Source: CAZHPR01 sp964534305
Lineage (GTDB): Bacteria > Patescibacteriota > Minisyncoccia > Phycocordibacterales > WO2-35-19
Assembly: GCA_964534305.1 (NCBI GenBank)
Contig: CAZHPR010000005.1
Location: 1 to 48,202, forward strand
Direction of reading: 5' to 3'
DNA: 48,202 nucleotides
Part shown: piece after piece, positions 29,347 to 38,319 of the stretch
How the letters are laid out: each line of letters opens with the position of its first letter
Numbering within the stretch: the stretch's first letter is position 1
Position numbers and translations under genes: made by a program
The notes under the pieces: generated by a model
The model's input: the letters and a program-made list of their open reading frames with translations, nothing else
What the model was told of the DNA's origin: nothing
Database searches by the model: none

Positions 29347-31137
29347 TTATTTATCTTTCCTATTTTTATTCCTCTCTAGTTCTGTAAGAAATCTTTTGCG
29401 TAGTCTTACGCTTCTTGGGGTTATTTCTAGTAGTTCATCATCGCTCATAACTTCGAGTCCCCTCTCTATTGTGAGTTCAAATGGAGGTGTAAGGTTTATT
29501 GCTTCATCAGTTCCTGATGCGCGGACGTTGGTTAGGTTCTTGCCTTTGGTAGGGTTTACTGTCATCTCTTCACCTTTGGATGTATTGCCGATCACCATCC
29601 CCTCGTAGACCTCTATGTTCGGTCCGATGTAGAGAACTCCTCTATCTTGCAAATTCCAAAGTGCATAACCGAGAGCCTTGCCACTTTCCATAGAAATCAT
29701 TGAACCAGTTACCTTCTTTCTTATCTCTCCTGCAAATGGTCGGAAGCCCAAGACTCTAGAAGAGAGGATCCCTTCTCCTTTTGTATCTATCACAAACTGG
29801 TTGCGGTATCCAAGGAAACCTCTGGTTGGACCTTCAAAATATATCCTGACAGTCGCATCATAATTCTTCATATCTTTCATAAAAAATCCTCTCATACCAA
29901 GTTTTTCTATAACCGTACCCTGAAATTCGCTTGGGATATCGGCAATAACCTCCTCAAATGGTTCTAGTTTTTCTCCATGCTCCTCTTTGATGATGACATG
30001 GGGTTGGGAGACTTGGAGCTCGTATCCGGCGCGCCTCATATTTTCTAGAAGGATTGCGATGTGCAATTCTCCTCTACCTGATACCCTGAAGCTTTCGCTA
30101 GTCCCAAAATCTACCTTTAGTCCGACGTTTACTTCCAATTCTTTTTCCAAGTATTCTCTTATTTGTCTTCCCGTTACAAACTTACCTTCTCTGCCAGCAA
30201 ACGGAGAATTGTTGACCATAAACTCAAGAGAGATTGTTGGTTCATCAACTTCTATAACAGAAAGCGGTTCCGCGTTTTCGTCGGTAGTTATTGTCTCTCC
30301 GATGTCTATGTTTGAAAGACCAGCGATCAGTACTATATCTCCAGATACCGCTTCCGCTGTTTCCACTTTGCTTAACCCCTTGAAGGTAAATATTTTTGTT
30401 ATTTTACCCTTGGTTGTTTCTTTGCCTGGTTTTTTTATAAAAACATTATCTCCGACAGAGACCTTGCCATCATAAATTCTTGCAACAGCGAGTCTGCCCA
30501 TAAAGTTGTCATAGCCGAGGTTAAATGGTTGCGCCTTGAGGGGTCTTTCCAAGTGTTCTTTGCTCGAAGCTTCCGGTACATATTTTATTATCGCTTCAAG
30601 TAGAGGTGTCAGATCTTTTGACTCGTCTTCTAGTTTTGTCTTTGCGATTCCGAGTCGGCCTATCGCATAAACGACTGGGAAGTTTGCTTGTTCGTCGCTT
30701 GCTCCAAGTTCCAAGAAGAGTTCTAAGACCTGCTCTTCACACCTGTGTGGATCGGCGGCTGGCTTGTCTATTTTGTTTATGACGACTATCGGTCGGAGCC
30801 CGAGCTCAAGAGACTTCTTGAGCACGAACCTGGTCTGAGGCATCGGTCCTTCTTGCGCATCGACGACGAGAAGGACTGAGTCTATTGAGCGCAAGACTCT
30901 TTCTACCTCTCCTCCGAAGTCTGCGTGTCCTGGTGTGTCTACGATGTTTATTTTACTCCCGTTGAATTCTAGTGAAGCGTTTTTTGAATATATAGTGATA
31001 CCTCTTTCTTTTTCAAGAGTGTTTGAGTCCATCGATACCCCCTCTTCTACTGCGCCGGTCTGGCGCATCAAGGCATCAGTAAGAGTTGTCTTACCGTGGT
31101 CTACGTGAGCTATGATTGCTATGTTTCTGATTTCCAT
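29347..31137 (-). CDS. typA: GTPase TypA/BipA
   Basis: 596 aa, the family length. TypA is a ribosome-binding translational GTPase related to EF-G, acting in ribosome assembly and stress. Seen: G1 AHVDHGKTTL, the switch KERGITI, G3 DTPGHADF, and G4 NKIDKPAADP, the order EF-G-like domains require. The C-terminal TypA domain has GYRNQFVIDTKGEG, MESGKALGYALWNLQDRG, GMVIGN, NPTKGKNLTNVRASGTDE and the end ITPRSVRLRKRFL. The start lies 11 nt behind a GAGGGA, with a -10-like box further up; expression is probably leadered. Confidence 0.97.
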   Translation of the reverse strand: MEIRNIAIIAHVDHGKTTLTDALMRQTGAVEEGVSMDSNTLEKERGITIYSKNASLEFNGSKINIVDTPGHADFGGEVERVLRSIDSVLLVVDAQEGPMPQTRFVLKKSLELGLRPIVVINKIDKPAADPHRCEEQVLELFLELGASDEQANFPVVYAIGRLGIAKTKLEDESKDLTPLLEAIIKYVPEASSKEHLERPLKAQPFNLGYDNFMGRLAVARIYDGKVSVGDNVFIKKPGKETTKGKITKIFTFKGLSKVETAEAVSGDIVLIAGLSNIDIGETITTDENAEPLSVIEVDEPTISLEFMVNNSPFAGREGKFVTGRQIREYLEKELEVNVGLKVDFGTSESFRVSGRGELHIAILLENMRRAGYELQVSQPHVIIKEEHGEKLEPFEEVIADIPSEFQGTVIEKLGMRGFFMKDMKNYDATVRIYFEGPTRGFLGYRNQFVIDTKGEGILSSRVLGFRPFAGEIRKKVTGSMISMESGKALGYALWNLQDRGVLYIGPNIEVYEGMVIGNTSKGEEMTVNPTKGKNLTNVRASGTDEAINLTPPFELTIERGLEVMSDDELLEITPRSVRLRKRFLTELERNKNRKDK

Positions 31138-31205
31138 AATAAAAAATCCCTCGAAGATAAATGGGAGAAAATTTATTCTATCTTATATATAAAGACTCGT
31201 CAAAT

Positions 31206-32099
31206 CTATTTTTGCCAAATAGAGAAGATAGATAGGGGTAATACCCGATTAGAATCTTTTTGAGATAGAGCGAGTTCTCCTATGACTACACCCCCTTTCT
31301 TTTCTCTCATCATATCTAGAAGTAAGTTTTGAAGTGAGATACTAGAAAGATCTGTTGAATACATATTTATGACCACAAAAAGCGGATCTGGACTTAGTAG
31401 CTCTCGACAAGAGTCCAGGAGCTCCTTGATGTTGTCTTCTATTTTCCAGACTTCTCCTTTTGGCCCTCTACCAAAGCTTGGTGGGTCCATTATTATTGCA
31501 TCATATTTTGTTCCTCTCTTTATTTCTCTTTTTAAAAATTTGAGTACGTCGTCCAGTATCCATCTTATGGGCAGATTATCTAGTCCTGAAGCCTTTTGAT
31601 TCTCTCTTGCCCACTCTATTGAAGTCTCTGAGGCGTCTATGTGAGTAACCTTTGCTCCGGCTAAACCAGCAAAGAGGCTCCCTACTCCCGTGTATCCAAA
31701 GAGGTTTAAGACATTTATTTCTCTGGTGACTATTTCTTTTTTTATTTTTTCGCTTATCCAGTGCCACTCTCGGTATTGTTCTGGAAATATACCAATGTGT
31801 TTTGAAGAACCACCAATTTTTATTTTTGTTTTTATACTTTTTATCTCTATATCAAATTCTTTTTTGGTACTATCATCGGCAAACTTCCAACTCCCCTTCT
31901 GGCCAGATATTTTGTATGTTGCACTAGCCTTATCCCAGACTTCTTTACTTAGAGTTTTTTGCCACCAAGCTCTTGGTTCTGGTCTTATTATCGTCATCTC
32001 TCCAATCTTTTCTAGCTTTTCTCCCGCTCCACAATCCAAAAGCTCATAAGCCCCTCCTGGCAAATCTTCTGTCCATATTTCTATTTGACGGCTATTCAT
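31206..32099 (-). CDS. SAM-dependent methyltransferase (RlmI/RlmK-like)
   Basis: 297 aa. SAM-binding motif I reads VLNLFGYTGVGSLFAG, followed by VTHIDASETSIEWARENQ (motif II) and IIMDPPSFGRG (motif IV, a DPPSF type seen in rRNA 5-methylcytosine/guanine methyltransferases such as RlmI and RlmK). The N-terminus, about 100 residues (WTEDLPGGAYELLDCGAGEKLE...), is a beta-rich part typical of this family but no PUA domain is obvious. The likely substrate is 23S rRNA, but this is inference. It lies just upstream of typA on the same strand. Confidence 0.85.
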   Translation of the reverse strand: MNSRQIEIWTEDLPGGAYELLDCGAGEKLEKIGEMTIIRPEPRAWWQKTLSKEVWDKASATYKISGQKGSWKFADDSTKKEFDIEIKSIKTKIKIGGSSKHIGIFPEQYREWHWISEKIKKEIVTREINVLNLFGYTGVGSLFAGLAGAKVTHIDASETSIEWARENQKASGLDNLPIRWILDDVLKFLKREIKRGTKYDAIIMDPPSFGRGPKGEVWKIEDNIKELLDSCRELLSPDPLFVVINMYSTDLSSISLQNLLLDMMREKKGGVVIGELALSQKDSNRVLPLSIFSIWQK

Positions 32100-32159
32100 A
32101 ATTTCAAGTCTATTAGAATTTTATTAAAAAATAAAGGAAGTATAATTTTTGTTTATAGA

Positions 32160-32723
32160 CTAGTACTTTCTTATCACCCCCCTTACTATCGCGGCCACGC
32201 GCATTTGATATTGAGGATATATTGGTCTGTAGTTTTTGTTGGCAGGCAAAAGATAGATCTGCCCCTTTTCTTTTTTGAAGTATTTCATAGTCCAGCCACC
32301 ATCAACTTCTGCAATAACAATATCTCCATCTTTAGGTTCTCCTCTGCGCTCCACCACAACAAGGTCACCTTCTTTTATACCTTCTTCTATCATTGAGTCT
32401 CCTTTAACTTCCAATATGTATGTGGAACCCCGATTTTTTATGAGGTAGTCTTCTATACTAATACTCTCACTTGTATCTTCGTCTACCGTTGTTGGTATCC
32501 CAGCTTCGACTAGCCCGAGCAAAGGTACCTCGCCTAGCGTCTTGTTTGGTAGTAGTCTGCCTTCGCTGTCTTGCTCGAGTAGTCCCTCATCTACTAGTTT
32601 GTTTACAATTTTATAAACGGAGTTTTTTGATTTAAAGCCAAGCATTTTCATTATCTCGCTGTAGCTCGGCATCCTCTTGTTCTTTTTGTAGAAGGAGAAT
32701 ATTTTATTTTTGTATTCAGTCAT
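32160..32723 (-). CDS. lexA: SOS repressor LexA
   Basis: 187 aa. N-terminal winged helix (residues 1-60: RMPSYSEIMKMLGFKSKNSVYKIVNKL). The self-cleavage site is A74-G75 (GLVEAGIP), with catalytic Ser110 (GDSMIEEGI) and Lys147 (WTMKYF). It represses DNA-repair genes until RecA-ssDNA triggers its cleavage. It follows the 67-aa gene by 12 nt, so both are expressed from the promoter at 32969-32998, which carries a LexA-type box: autoregulation. The DNA-binding domain is somewhat diverged from the E. coli type. Confidence 0.93.
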   Translation of the reverse strand: MTEYKNKIFSFYKKNKRMPSYSEIMKMLGFKSKNSVYKIVNKLVDEGLLEQDSEGRLLPNKTLGEVPLLGLVEAGIPTTVDEDTSESISIEDYLIKNRGSTYILEVKGDSMIEEGIKEGDLVVVERRGEPKDGDIVIAEVDGGWTMKYFKKEKGQIYLLPANKNYRPIYPQYQMRVAAIVRGVIRKY

Positions 32724-32735
32724 TGCTTAAGGTTT

Positions 32736-32939
32736 TTAGAATAATGTTGTCAAAAAACTAAACCGACTGAGTATCCCAGAAGATACGTCTCTTTGTATCC
32801 TGGAGAGTTGGCTAAGTAGTGTTTTGTGCCTCCTCGCTTCAATACCATAAGAAAGACCTCTGACTATCCTCTCGTCTATCCTTTTATTGATATAATCTAT
32901 TTCTTTTTGTATAGATTTTAGAGTTTGATACTTGCTCAT
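32736..32939 (-). CDS. Small helical protein co-transcribed with lexA
   Basis: 67 aa from the ATG at 32939 (MSKYQTLKSIQKEIDYINKRIDERI); the upstream in-frame start lies inside the promoter. All helix, strongly charged, with a hydrophobic C-terminus (FSFLTTLF). Not recognised as a known SOS protein. Its position as first gene behind a LexA box means it is probably DNA-damage inducible. The layout (small helical protein plus lexA) recalls the small cell-division inhibitors next to lexA in Gram-positives, but no sequence likeness is claimed. Confidence 0.75.
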   Translation of the reverse strand: MSKYQTLKSIQKEIDYINKRIDERIVRGLSYGIEARRHKTLLSQLSRIQRDVSSGILSRFSFLTTLF

Positions 32940-32968
32940 AGTTTTTGTGGTTAAACTACTATGCAAGT

Positions 32969-32998
32969 ATTATAAGTGAACGAACGTTCACCAGTCAA
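32969..32998 (-). promoter_or_regulatory. SOS promoter with LexA-type operator
   Basis: Minus strand: TTGACT (32993-32998), 18-nt spacer, TATAAT (32969-32974). Inside the spacer GAAC-N4-GTTC (32978-32989) matches the Gram-positive type LexA box. Binding would block RNA polymerase. Confidence 0.85.
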
Positions 32999-33022
32999 TA
33001 AAGAGTTGTGGATAAGTAAGAT

Positions 33023-33421
33023 TTAGTGAACTCCATGACCAAACTCTTCGTCCTCTGTATCAAGATCGGCATCTGCTTTGGTCTTGTGCACCCTACCGTC
33101 TATGTGATTTGCGGGAGAATATATTGTATAAAGTTTGAGTGGAGTTTCTCCTGTATTTAAGATATTGTGCTCTGCTCCAGCGGGAACTATTATCGCAAAG
33201 TCATCCTCTACCTCAACCTCTTCCCCGTTTATTATGAGTTTACCCTTACCTGATTCTATTCTAAAAAATTGATCAACGTTTGGGTGTACCTCTTTACCTA
33301 TTTCCCCACCTACCTCTATAGACATAAGAACGAGCTGGCTCTTCTCTCCGGTAAAAATAACCTTTCTGAAATTTTCGTTTTCTAAAGTTTCTTTTTCTAT
33401 ATTTTGTGCGTAGTATTTCAT
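33023..33421 (-). CDS. Cupin-domain protein
   Basis: 132 aa, one cupin barrel. Motif 1 is EVHPNVDQFFRIESGKGKLIING and motif 2 is PAGAEHNILNTGETPLKLYTIY, giving the usual His/Glu/Gln metal ligands. It resembles the small mannose-6-phosphate isomerase-like cupins common in CPR. Its ATG overlaps the stop of the 444-aa cohesin gene (ATGA), making it the last gene of the cohesin/dockerin operon. The substrate is unknown; a sugar link to that operon would be inference. Confidence 0.88.
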   Translation of the reverse strand: MKYYAQNIEKETLENENFRKVIFTGEKSQLVLMSIEVGGEIGKEVHPNVDQFFRIESGKGKLIINGEEVEVEDDFAIIVPAGAEHNILNTGETPLKLYTIYSPANHIDGRVHKTKADADLDTEDEEFGHGVH

Positions 33422-34752
33422 ATGTTTTTTGTTATATCGTTATTATTTTGGTTATTAATATTATCATCTGGTTCATTGTGGTGTTCATTTTGCTCTTCTT
33501 TCTTTATTATTGCAAATGCCTTTTTTAGATTTCTGATTATATGATGACCTACTAGGTAGTGCAACAAGAGTCCAACGAACCCAGCAATTATTATAGCCAT
33601 AAGTATATAAATCAGATATTCATCTATAAGTCTCATTATTGTATTTGGTTTCTTTACTTCTATCGCTGAGTCCCTTATATTGCCAGCATTATCTACCGCT
33701 CTCACTATTACTTGCAGACCCTCCTTGTTTATTGCTGATACTTGAAATGGGCTCTCGGTTTGGATAAATACCGGAGACTCTGTTATTGGTTGGCTTTTGT
33801 CTATAACACCAACTTCATAATGGCTTATACCCGAGAGGTTGTCGGTGGTAAAAAATGATATAAGTGCCCTTTCTACAAAAGCGCTTGATGCTAGTACATA
33901 ATTAACCTCTGGTTGGAATTCTGCTGGAGCCGCTGTGTCTACTCGAACAAGGAAATGTCCTGTATTTCCCCAGACTCCACTCTTGTAAGACTTGATATGG
34001 AAGTACCACAAACCATCCGATAAATTTTCAAAAGAAGTTGTTGTGTCTGGAGTCACTATTTTGCTCTCAGGTACTGTGTTTGGTTTGTTATCCAACACAT
34101 AACTAAAACCGGACACACCAGGGTCTTTATCCCAATACAAACTCAAGTCTTTATTGCTATACCATTCGCTAGAAAATGGATGTGTATCAGAATAAATCCT
34201 CACTCCGTCAGGAGCCTTTGGTATTATGCTGTACTCGCTCCGACCAAGGTCTATGCTAGCTTCGGTGCCGGCACCATCGTTGAGAAGTATGTTTGAGGTG
34301 GTGTTTATAGAGACAACTGCTTTGCCAGTAGATTTTGCCTGAAAGGTTATTGTCCCGATTAGTCCGGATTCTGTCTTGATTCCGTTTGGAATAACCCCTA
34401 CATAATTTATAATACCTTTCGTATTGTCATAAGAAGGTGGTTCTATCCATACCCCGATGATGGATTGTCCTCCAGAAGGTTGTACAACCGAAAGTCTCTT
34501 TGGATCAAAGCTCACCCTAACTTCTATACCATTTATATCTAACCCTCTGGAGTCTATAAGTACCGGTACTTCAAAAGTAGATCCTTCTACAAAACTCCCA
34601 TTTCTAGGTGATGAAAATACAGAAACTCTTGGTAATAACTTTTTTGCGTCTATGTTGAGCTGGGCTTCCGTTAGTGTAGGAGATACAAATACAAAAACAC
34701 TTACAACCAAAAAAAATGTTTTTATTAATTTTTTAATTCTAAACTCTGTCAT
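33418..34752 (-). CDS. Cohesin-domain protein with Ig-like repeats and C-terminal membrane anchor
   Basis: 444 aa. Signal peptide at residues 1-30 (IKTFFLVVSVFVFVSPTLTEAQ). A cohesin-type beta sandwich lies at about 42-180 (VEGSTFEVPVLIDSRGLDINGIEVRVSFDP ... GLIGTITFQAKSTGKAVVSINTTSNILLNDGAG). Next come an Ig/FN3-like part (FSYVLDNKPNTVPES ... GLWYFHIKS), a further Ig-like part (FTTDNLSGISHYEVGV ... IVRAVDNAGNIRDSA), a membrane helix at about 383-403 and an Asn-rich cytoplasmic tail. Cohesins bind dockerin domains; a dockerin protein is encoded three genes upstream. It overlaps the previous gene by 14 nt. Confidence 0.88.
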   Translation of the reverse strand: MTEFRIKKLIKTFFLVVSVFVFVSPTLTEAQLNIDAKKLLPRVSVFSSPRNGSFVEGSTFEVPVLIDSRGLDINGIEVRVSFDPKRLSVVQPSGGQSIIGVWIEPPSYDNTKGIINYVGVIPNGIKTESGLIGTITFQAKSTGKAVVSINTTSNILLNDGAGTEASIDLGRSEYSIIPKAPDGVRIYSDTHPFSSEWYSNKDLSLYWDKDPGVSGFSYVLDNKPNTVPESKIVTPDTTTSFENLSDGLWYFHIKSYKSGVWGNTGHFLVRVDTAAPAEFQPEVNYVLASSAFVERALISFFTTDNLSGISHYEVGVIDKSQPITESPVFIQTESPFQVSAINKEGLQVIVRAVDNAGNIRDSAIEVKKPNTIMRLIDEYLIYILMAIIIAGFVGLLLHYLVGHHIIRNLKKAFAIIKKEEQNEHHNEPDDNINNQNNNDITKNI

Positions 34753-35857
34753 TTTCTTTTTTGATGTCTTCTATCTCTCCCTTTATTATCTTCTCTGCTT
34801 CCTTCAGATCTTTTTCTACCAAATCAGTGCCGTCTTCTTTTTTGATATCTTCTCTCATTATCTTGAAAGACTTTGAAACAATATCCTCTGCTTCTACAAC
34901 CTCTCGATGAATGTTTTTTTGTCTCTTGTCTAATGGTGTTTTGAATTTTTTTGTAAATATGTAAAAAATTATAAATATTATAATCAATAATATGTAAAAT
35001 ATTATTGATCTAAACATGTTTCCAACTCTGATATCTAGGTTCTCTGATGTTTTGCTGTACTCACCGTTTTCTTTGAGAATCGTTGCGTTTGCATAATAAT
35101 CGCCGTCTCGGAGTGCGGTAGGTACAATTATGGAGAAATTACCTAGAGAATCTGTTTTTCCGGATATAAAAACTTTAGAATCAGATTTTGACACAAAGGT
35201 AAGGACAATGTCAGAGTTTGGATGACCGGATTCTCCAATTATGGCAAGCAATCCTTCAAGCTTACCAGTTCTAATTATCGGAGCATCCAACGTTTTTACT
35301 ACAGGTTTTTCTGGAGCCTCTTCAATCTTTTGTTCTTCTGCTGGAGTATCTTTTTTGGGCTCTTCTTTCACAACTTCTCTTTCTATAATAGTAAACGTGC
35401 TACCACTTAGAAGTTTGGTTATATTTGTCCCTTGCCCGTCGTTTGCGAGCACAGTCCCAGATTCAAAGGATACAATTCCCTGACCCTCTTTGTTCGCTCT
35501 TAGGTTTATTGTGATGACATTACCGCTTTGCGCATTAAAACCGTTTAGAGCCACTCCTTCTAATTTTACAAATCCTCCTTGGTTAGAAAAGGATGGTTCT
35601 GTAACCCAGAAATTAAGAATTGATCCGTTTTTTGATATTGATTCAACAGAAAAAATAGATGTATCAAATTTTATCGTTGCTGATATTGCGTTGAGTGGTT
35701 CTTGTGTTGAAGCGACCACTTTTACTGTGATCCTATCTCCGACTTGGTAGGTTGAGTTTGTTGGTGTTATAGAAAGATTTGCAGCTTCAACATAGACGAA
35801 AGATCCAATAAATAATAAAAAACTAAATAAAATTATTTTGTAAAGTTTAAAATTCAT
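34739..35857 (-). CDS. Cohesin-domain protein with membrane anchor and coiled cytoplasmic tail
   Basis: 372 aa from the ATG at 35857, which overlaps the stop of the 291-aa gene by 11 nt. Signal peptide at 1-25 (IILFSFLLFIGSFVYVEAA). Cohesin at about 30-160 (YQVGDRITVKVVASTQEPLNAISATIKFD ... VITINLRANKEGQGIVSFESG). Pro/Glu-rich linker (VVKEEPKKDTPAEEQKIEEA), then a carboxypeptidase-regulatory-like domain (KVFISGKTDSLGNFSIIVP...), a membrane helix (about 283-302) and a charged helical tail of about 70 residues. It is the second of three cohesin proteins in the operon and probably a scaffold or receptor on the cell surface. Confidence 0.88.
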   Translation of the reverse strand: MNFKLYKIILFSFLLFIGSFVYVEAANLSITPTNSTYQVGDRITVKVVASTQEPLNAISATIKFDTSIFSVESISKNGSILNFWVTEPSFSNQGGFVKLEGVALNGFNAQSGNVITINLRANKEGQGIVSFESGTVLANDGQGTNITKLLSGSTFTIIEREVVKEEPKKDTPAEEQKIEEAPEKPVVKTLDAPIIRTGKLEGLLAIIGESGHPNSDIVLTFVSKSDSKVFISGKTDSLGNFSIIVPTALRDGDYYANATILKENGEYSKTSENLDIRVGNMFRSIIFYILLIIIFIIFYIFTKKFKTPLDKRQKNIHREVVEAEDIVSKSFKIMREDIKKEDGTDLVEKDLKEAEKIIKGEIEDIKKENDRV

Positions 35858-36722
35858 TTTTTTTGAAAAATATAAAATATATTCCTGCAACAATTATAAC
35901 CAGATATAGTATGTTTTCATACAGCCAGATGGGGTTTGGTGGCACTGCTCTTTCTGTCGTTTTGTTTCCTTGTTTGTCTACCGCTCTTACATATACATAG
36001 CTTCTCGCTCCCTGGTCTTTTAGAGAGTACGGACTTTCTGCTTTTTCAAAATTTTTTAGAAAAGAGAATATTGGGTATCTGGACTCCTTTATTTCGTAGT
36101 AGTCTATACCTGATTTTTTGTCTTGAGTTGTGAATACTACCACCCATTCACCATTGTTTAAATCTTCACTCCTCGCTATTTCTGGTTTAAAGCCCTCAGG
36201 ATTTTCTGTGTCTACAACTTCTTCAAATTTTGAATCAGAATTTTTGTTTGTTGTTGTTATTGTTTTGCCTACAGCTTTCAGATTAGCTAAAATTCCGCTC
36301 TCGCTATTCAATAATACCTTCACATTATTTAAATTGATTTTTGCTTGGCCACTTTCTTTTGATACTAAAAATATAGACACTATTTCTCCTTGCCCATAAA
36401 ATCCACCAGGGATAATCCCAGAGAAGCTTATTAGTCTCTCGTTTTGGTTGTTTTGTTTTGGAGCTTCAACCCAAAAGTTTATTATTGAATTGCCATAATT
36501 TATATTTTTTATTTCAAAAATATCTGGTATGACAACTTCTCCTTCGATTGCATTTATTGTCTCTTTTGTATCAAAAACAATTTTTGCTTCAAACGCTTCT
36601 CCAATATCAACTACTGTTTTGGAAGACACTTCAATGTCTGCGGCGCGAGTATTGAAGGGCACTATAATAAACACAAAGATTATTATAAAAAATATATTTT
36701 TTTGTATTGCATCTTTTATCAT
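35847..36722 (-). CDS. Cohesin-domain protein, membrane-anchored
   Basis: 291 aa. Signal peptide at 1-27 (IFFIIIFVFIIVPFNTRAA). Cohesin at about 30-155 (VVDIGEAFEAKIVFDTKETINAIEGEVVIPD ... GEIVSIFLVSKESGQAKINLNNV). An Ig-like part follows (FTTQDKKSGIDYYEIKESRYP ... YVYVRAVDKQGNKTTE), then a C-terminal membrane helix (YENILYLVIIVAGIYFIFF) with a very short basic end. The ATG follows the stop of the dockerin gene by 1 nt. The three cohesin proteins share layout but little sequence, so they are old paralogues. Confidence 0.88.
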   Translation of the reverse strand: MIKDAIQKNIFFIIIFVFIIVPFNTRAADIEVSSKTVVDIGEAFEAKIVFDTKETINAIEGEVVIPDIFEIKNINYGNSIINFWVEAPKQNNQNERLISFSGIIPGGFYGQGEIVSIFLVSKESGQAKINLNNVKVLLNSESGILANLKAVGKTITTTNKNSDSKFEEVVDTENPEGFKPEIARSEDLNNGEWVVVFTTQDKKSGIDYYEIKESRYPIFSFLKNFEKAESPYSLKDQGARSYVYVRAVDKQGNKTTERAVPPNPIWLYENILYLVIIVAGIYFIFFKKNEF

Positions 36723-36723
36723 T

Positions 36724-38052
36724 TTAGCCTGTCCAGTTGTAAGCCATAATACTAAAGTCTACCAAGTCTACTTTGCCATCACCGTTTAATCTACTCTTTT
36801 CTTTTGTTGTAAATGAAGGACTAAGAGTCTTTTTGTACCAGAAGGCAGCTATAGAAAAATCAACAAGATTTATTCTGCAATCTCCATTTAGATCTCCCCT
36901 GTTGTTGCACTCATCTTTTTGTATTTCTATATTCTCGTTGCCGACTTTGAATCCTATTACACTACTAAACTGGCTTATTTCTTCTCCATACTGAGCCTTT
37001 GATCTTGTGTGGTGATCTCCTAGTTCTAGAACAGAAGTATCAAAGTTTAGTAAATACACACCGTCTTTGTCCGTAGGTCTCTTTACAAAAAATTCTTCGG
37101 CCGAGTTTACATTTATGGTCACTTCAGAGCTTGGAGCGCTTTGTCCAAAGATTGCTATGTTGTCACCCTTTTTTACTTGTGATTTGTCTACTGCAATCGT
37201 CGGGGCTATAAATATACCGCCTATGTTTGTGGTTACTCCACCAGTTATATAAATCGGAAATGTAAAATGACTAGATCTCCTATTGTTGCCGTCCTCTCCA
37301 TATACCGAGAAGTTGTAATTACCAGTAGAGAGTCCAGAAAGTGTTGCCGAAAAGTTGCTCAAAGGGTCGGCGATTGTTGTTAGTACTATTTGCCCGTCTT
37401 TTAGAATCGTTATTTTTGATAGCGGGTATGCTCTACCGGAGAAATTTATTCCTCCGCTACTACTTCCGGATGAACTGCCTCCTCCGCCGCCACCACCCCC
37501 ACCTCCACCTCCGCCACTTGATCCGGTTGGAGTTCCAGAAACTTGTGTTGAGGTTGCAATGAAGTTGCCAAACGAGTCAGTTACCCTTATAACAAAATAA
37601 TATGCGGTGTTGTTTGTAAGACCTGTAACTGTGGATGAAAGAGTATTTCCTACATTTGTATAAGTATAAGGTCCTCCAGACGTTGTCGATTGCCCTACGT
37701 AGTATCCGGAGACATCCCAACCCAAAGCTCCTGTTGCAGAGGTCCACGAGAGGCTTATCTGTGAGTCTCCGGCCGTGGTGCTTAATGCTGGGGTAGAGAC
37801 AAATGGAAAATATAGAAACCCTCCTAGTCCACCGTATGTTATTGAGGTAGAAGATCCTATCGCAATTTGGGAGACAGAGCCTGTCAATTTGAAATTGGTT
37901 GATGCTGAGTATCCACCTGGAGAAAATACGGGGTCTTTGACTTTATAGTTTGAAGATGAAAAATCTTGAGCAAAAACACTGTTGTGGTTTATAAAAACAG
38001 TGACGATTAAAAACAATATTAATAGAATAGTAAATTGACGTGAAAAAAGCAT
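36724..38052 (-). CDS. Secreted dockerin protein with FN3 domain
   Basis: 442 aa. Signal peptide at 1-28 (FTILLILFLIVTVFINHNSVFAQ). The block YKVKDPVFSPGGYSASTNFKLTGSVSQIAIG is one I know from many CPR secreted proteins. FN3 lies at about 88-175 (QISLSWTSATGALGWDVSGYYV ... YYFVIRVTD), then a poly-Gly linker (about 178-200) and a regulatory-like beta domain. The C-terminus has two calcium-loop repeats, GDLNGDCRINLVDFSIAAFWY and LNGDGKVDLVDFSIMAYNW: a type I dockerin. It is the first gene of the operon with three cohesin proteins, which are its likely partners. Confidence 0.9.
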   Translation of the reverse strand: MLFSRQFTILLILFLIVTVFINHNSVFAQDFSSSNYKVKDPVFSPGGYSASTNFKLTGSVSQIAIGSSTSITYGGLGGFLYFPFVSTPALSTTAGDSQISLSWTSATGALGWDVSGYYVGQSTTSGGPYTYTNVGNTLSSTVTGLTNNTAYYFVIRVTDSFGNFIATSTQVSGTPTGSSGGGGGGGGGGGGGSSSGSSSGGINFSGRAYPLSKITILKDGQIVLTTIADPLSNFSATLSGLSTGNYNFSVYGEDGNNRRSSHFTFPIYITGGVTTNIGGIFIAPTIAVDKSQVKKGDNIAIFGQSAPSSEVTINVNSAEEFFVKRPTDKDGVYLLNFDTSVLELGDHHTRSKAQYGEEISQFSSVIGFKVGNENIEIQKDECNNRGDLNGDCRINLVDFSIAAFWYKKTLSPSFTTKEKSRLNGDGKVDLVDFSIMAYNWTG

Positions 38053-38148
38053 AAACTGTACCTATATTATATAACAAAATATAACTAATGACTCGTATTT
38101 AAAAATATAATCCTATGCTATATTAAAAATAATAATTTTATCCATAAT

Positions 38149-38289
38149 ATGAAAAAAGTCTCGATTGTAATACCGGCTTTTAATGAAGAAAAAACGATTA
38201 ACGCCATTATTCTCAAAGTACAAAAAGCTGAAGTCTGCAGTCTTGAAAAAGAAATTGTAGTTGTTGATAATAACTCAACTGATAAGTAA
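38149..38289 (+). pseudogene. Truncated family 2 glycosyltransferase
   Basis: 46 codons. The start VSIVIPAFNEEKTI ... EIVVVDNNSTD is the N-terminal nucleotide-binding part of a GT2 glycosyltransferase, which normally continues for 200 or more residues; here TAA follows at once. No continuation is seen in the other frames before the next gene at 38320 on the opposite strand. It is a remnant, probably left by deletion or rearrangement. Confidence 0.75.
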
Positions 38290-38319
38290 AAATGGCTATT
38301 TTTGAAAAAATATCCTTTA

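Noticed and set aside
37341..37600. Pro-rich plus-strand frames opposite the dockerin gene
   Set aside because: Shadow of the poly-Gly linker on the minus strand.
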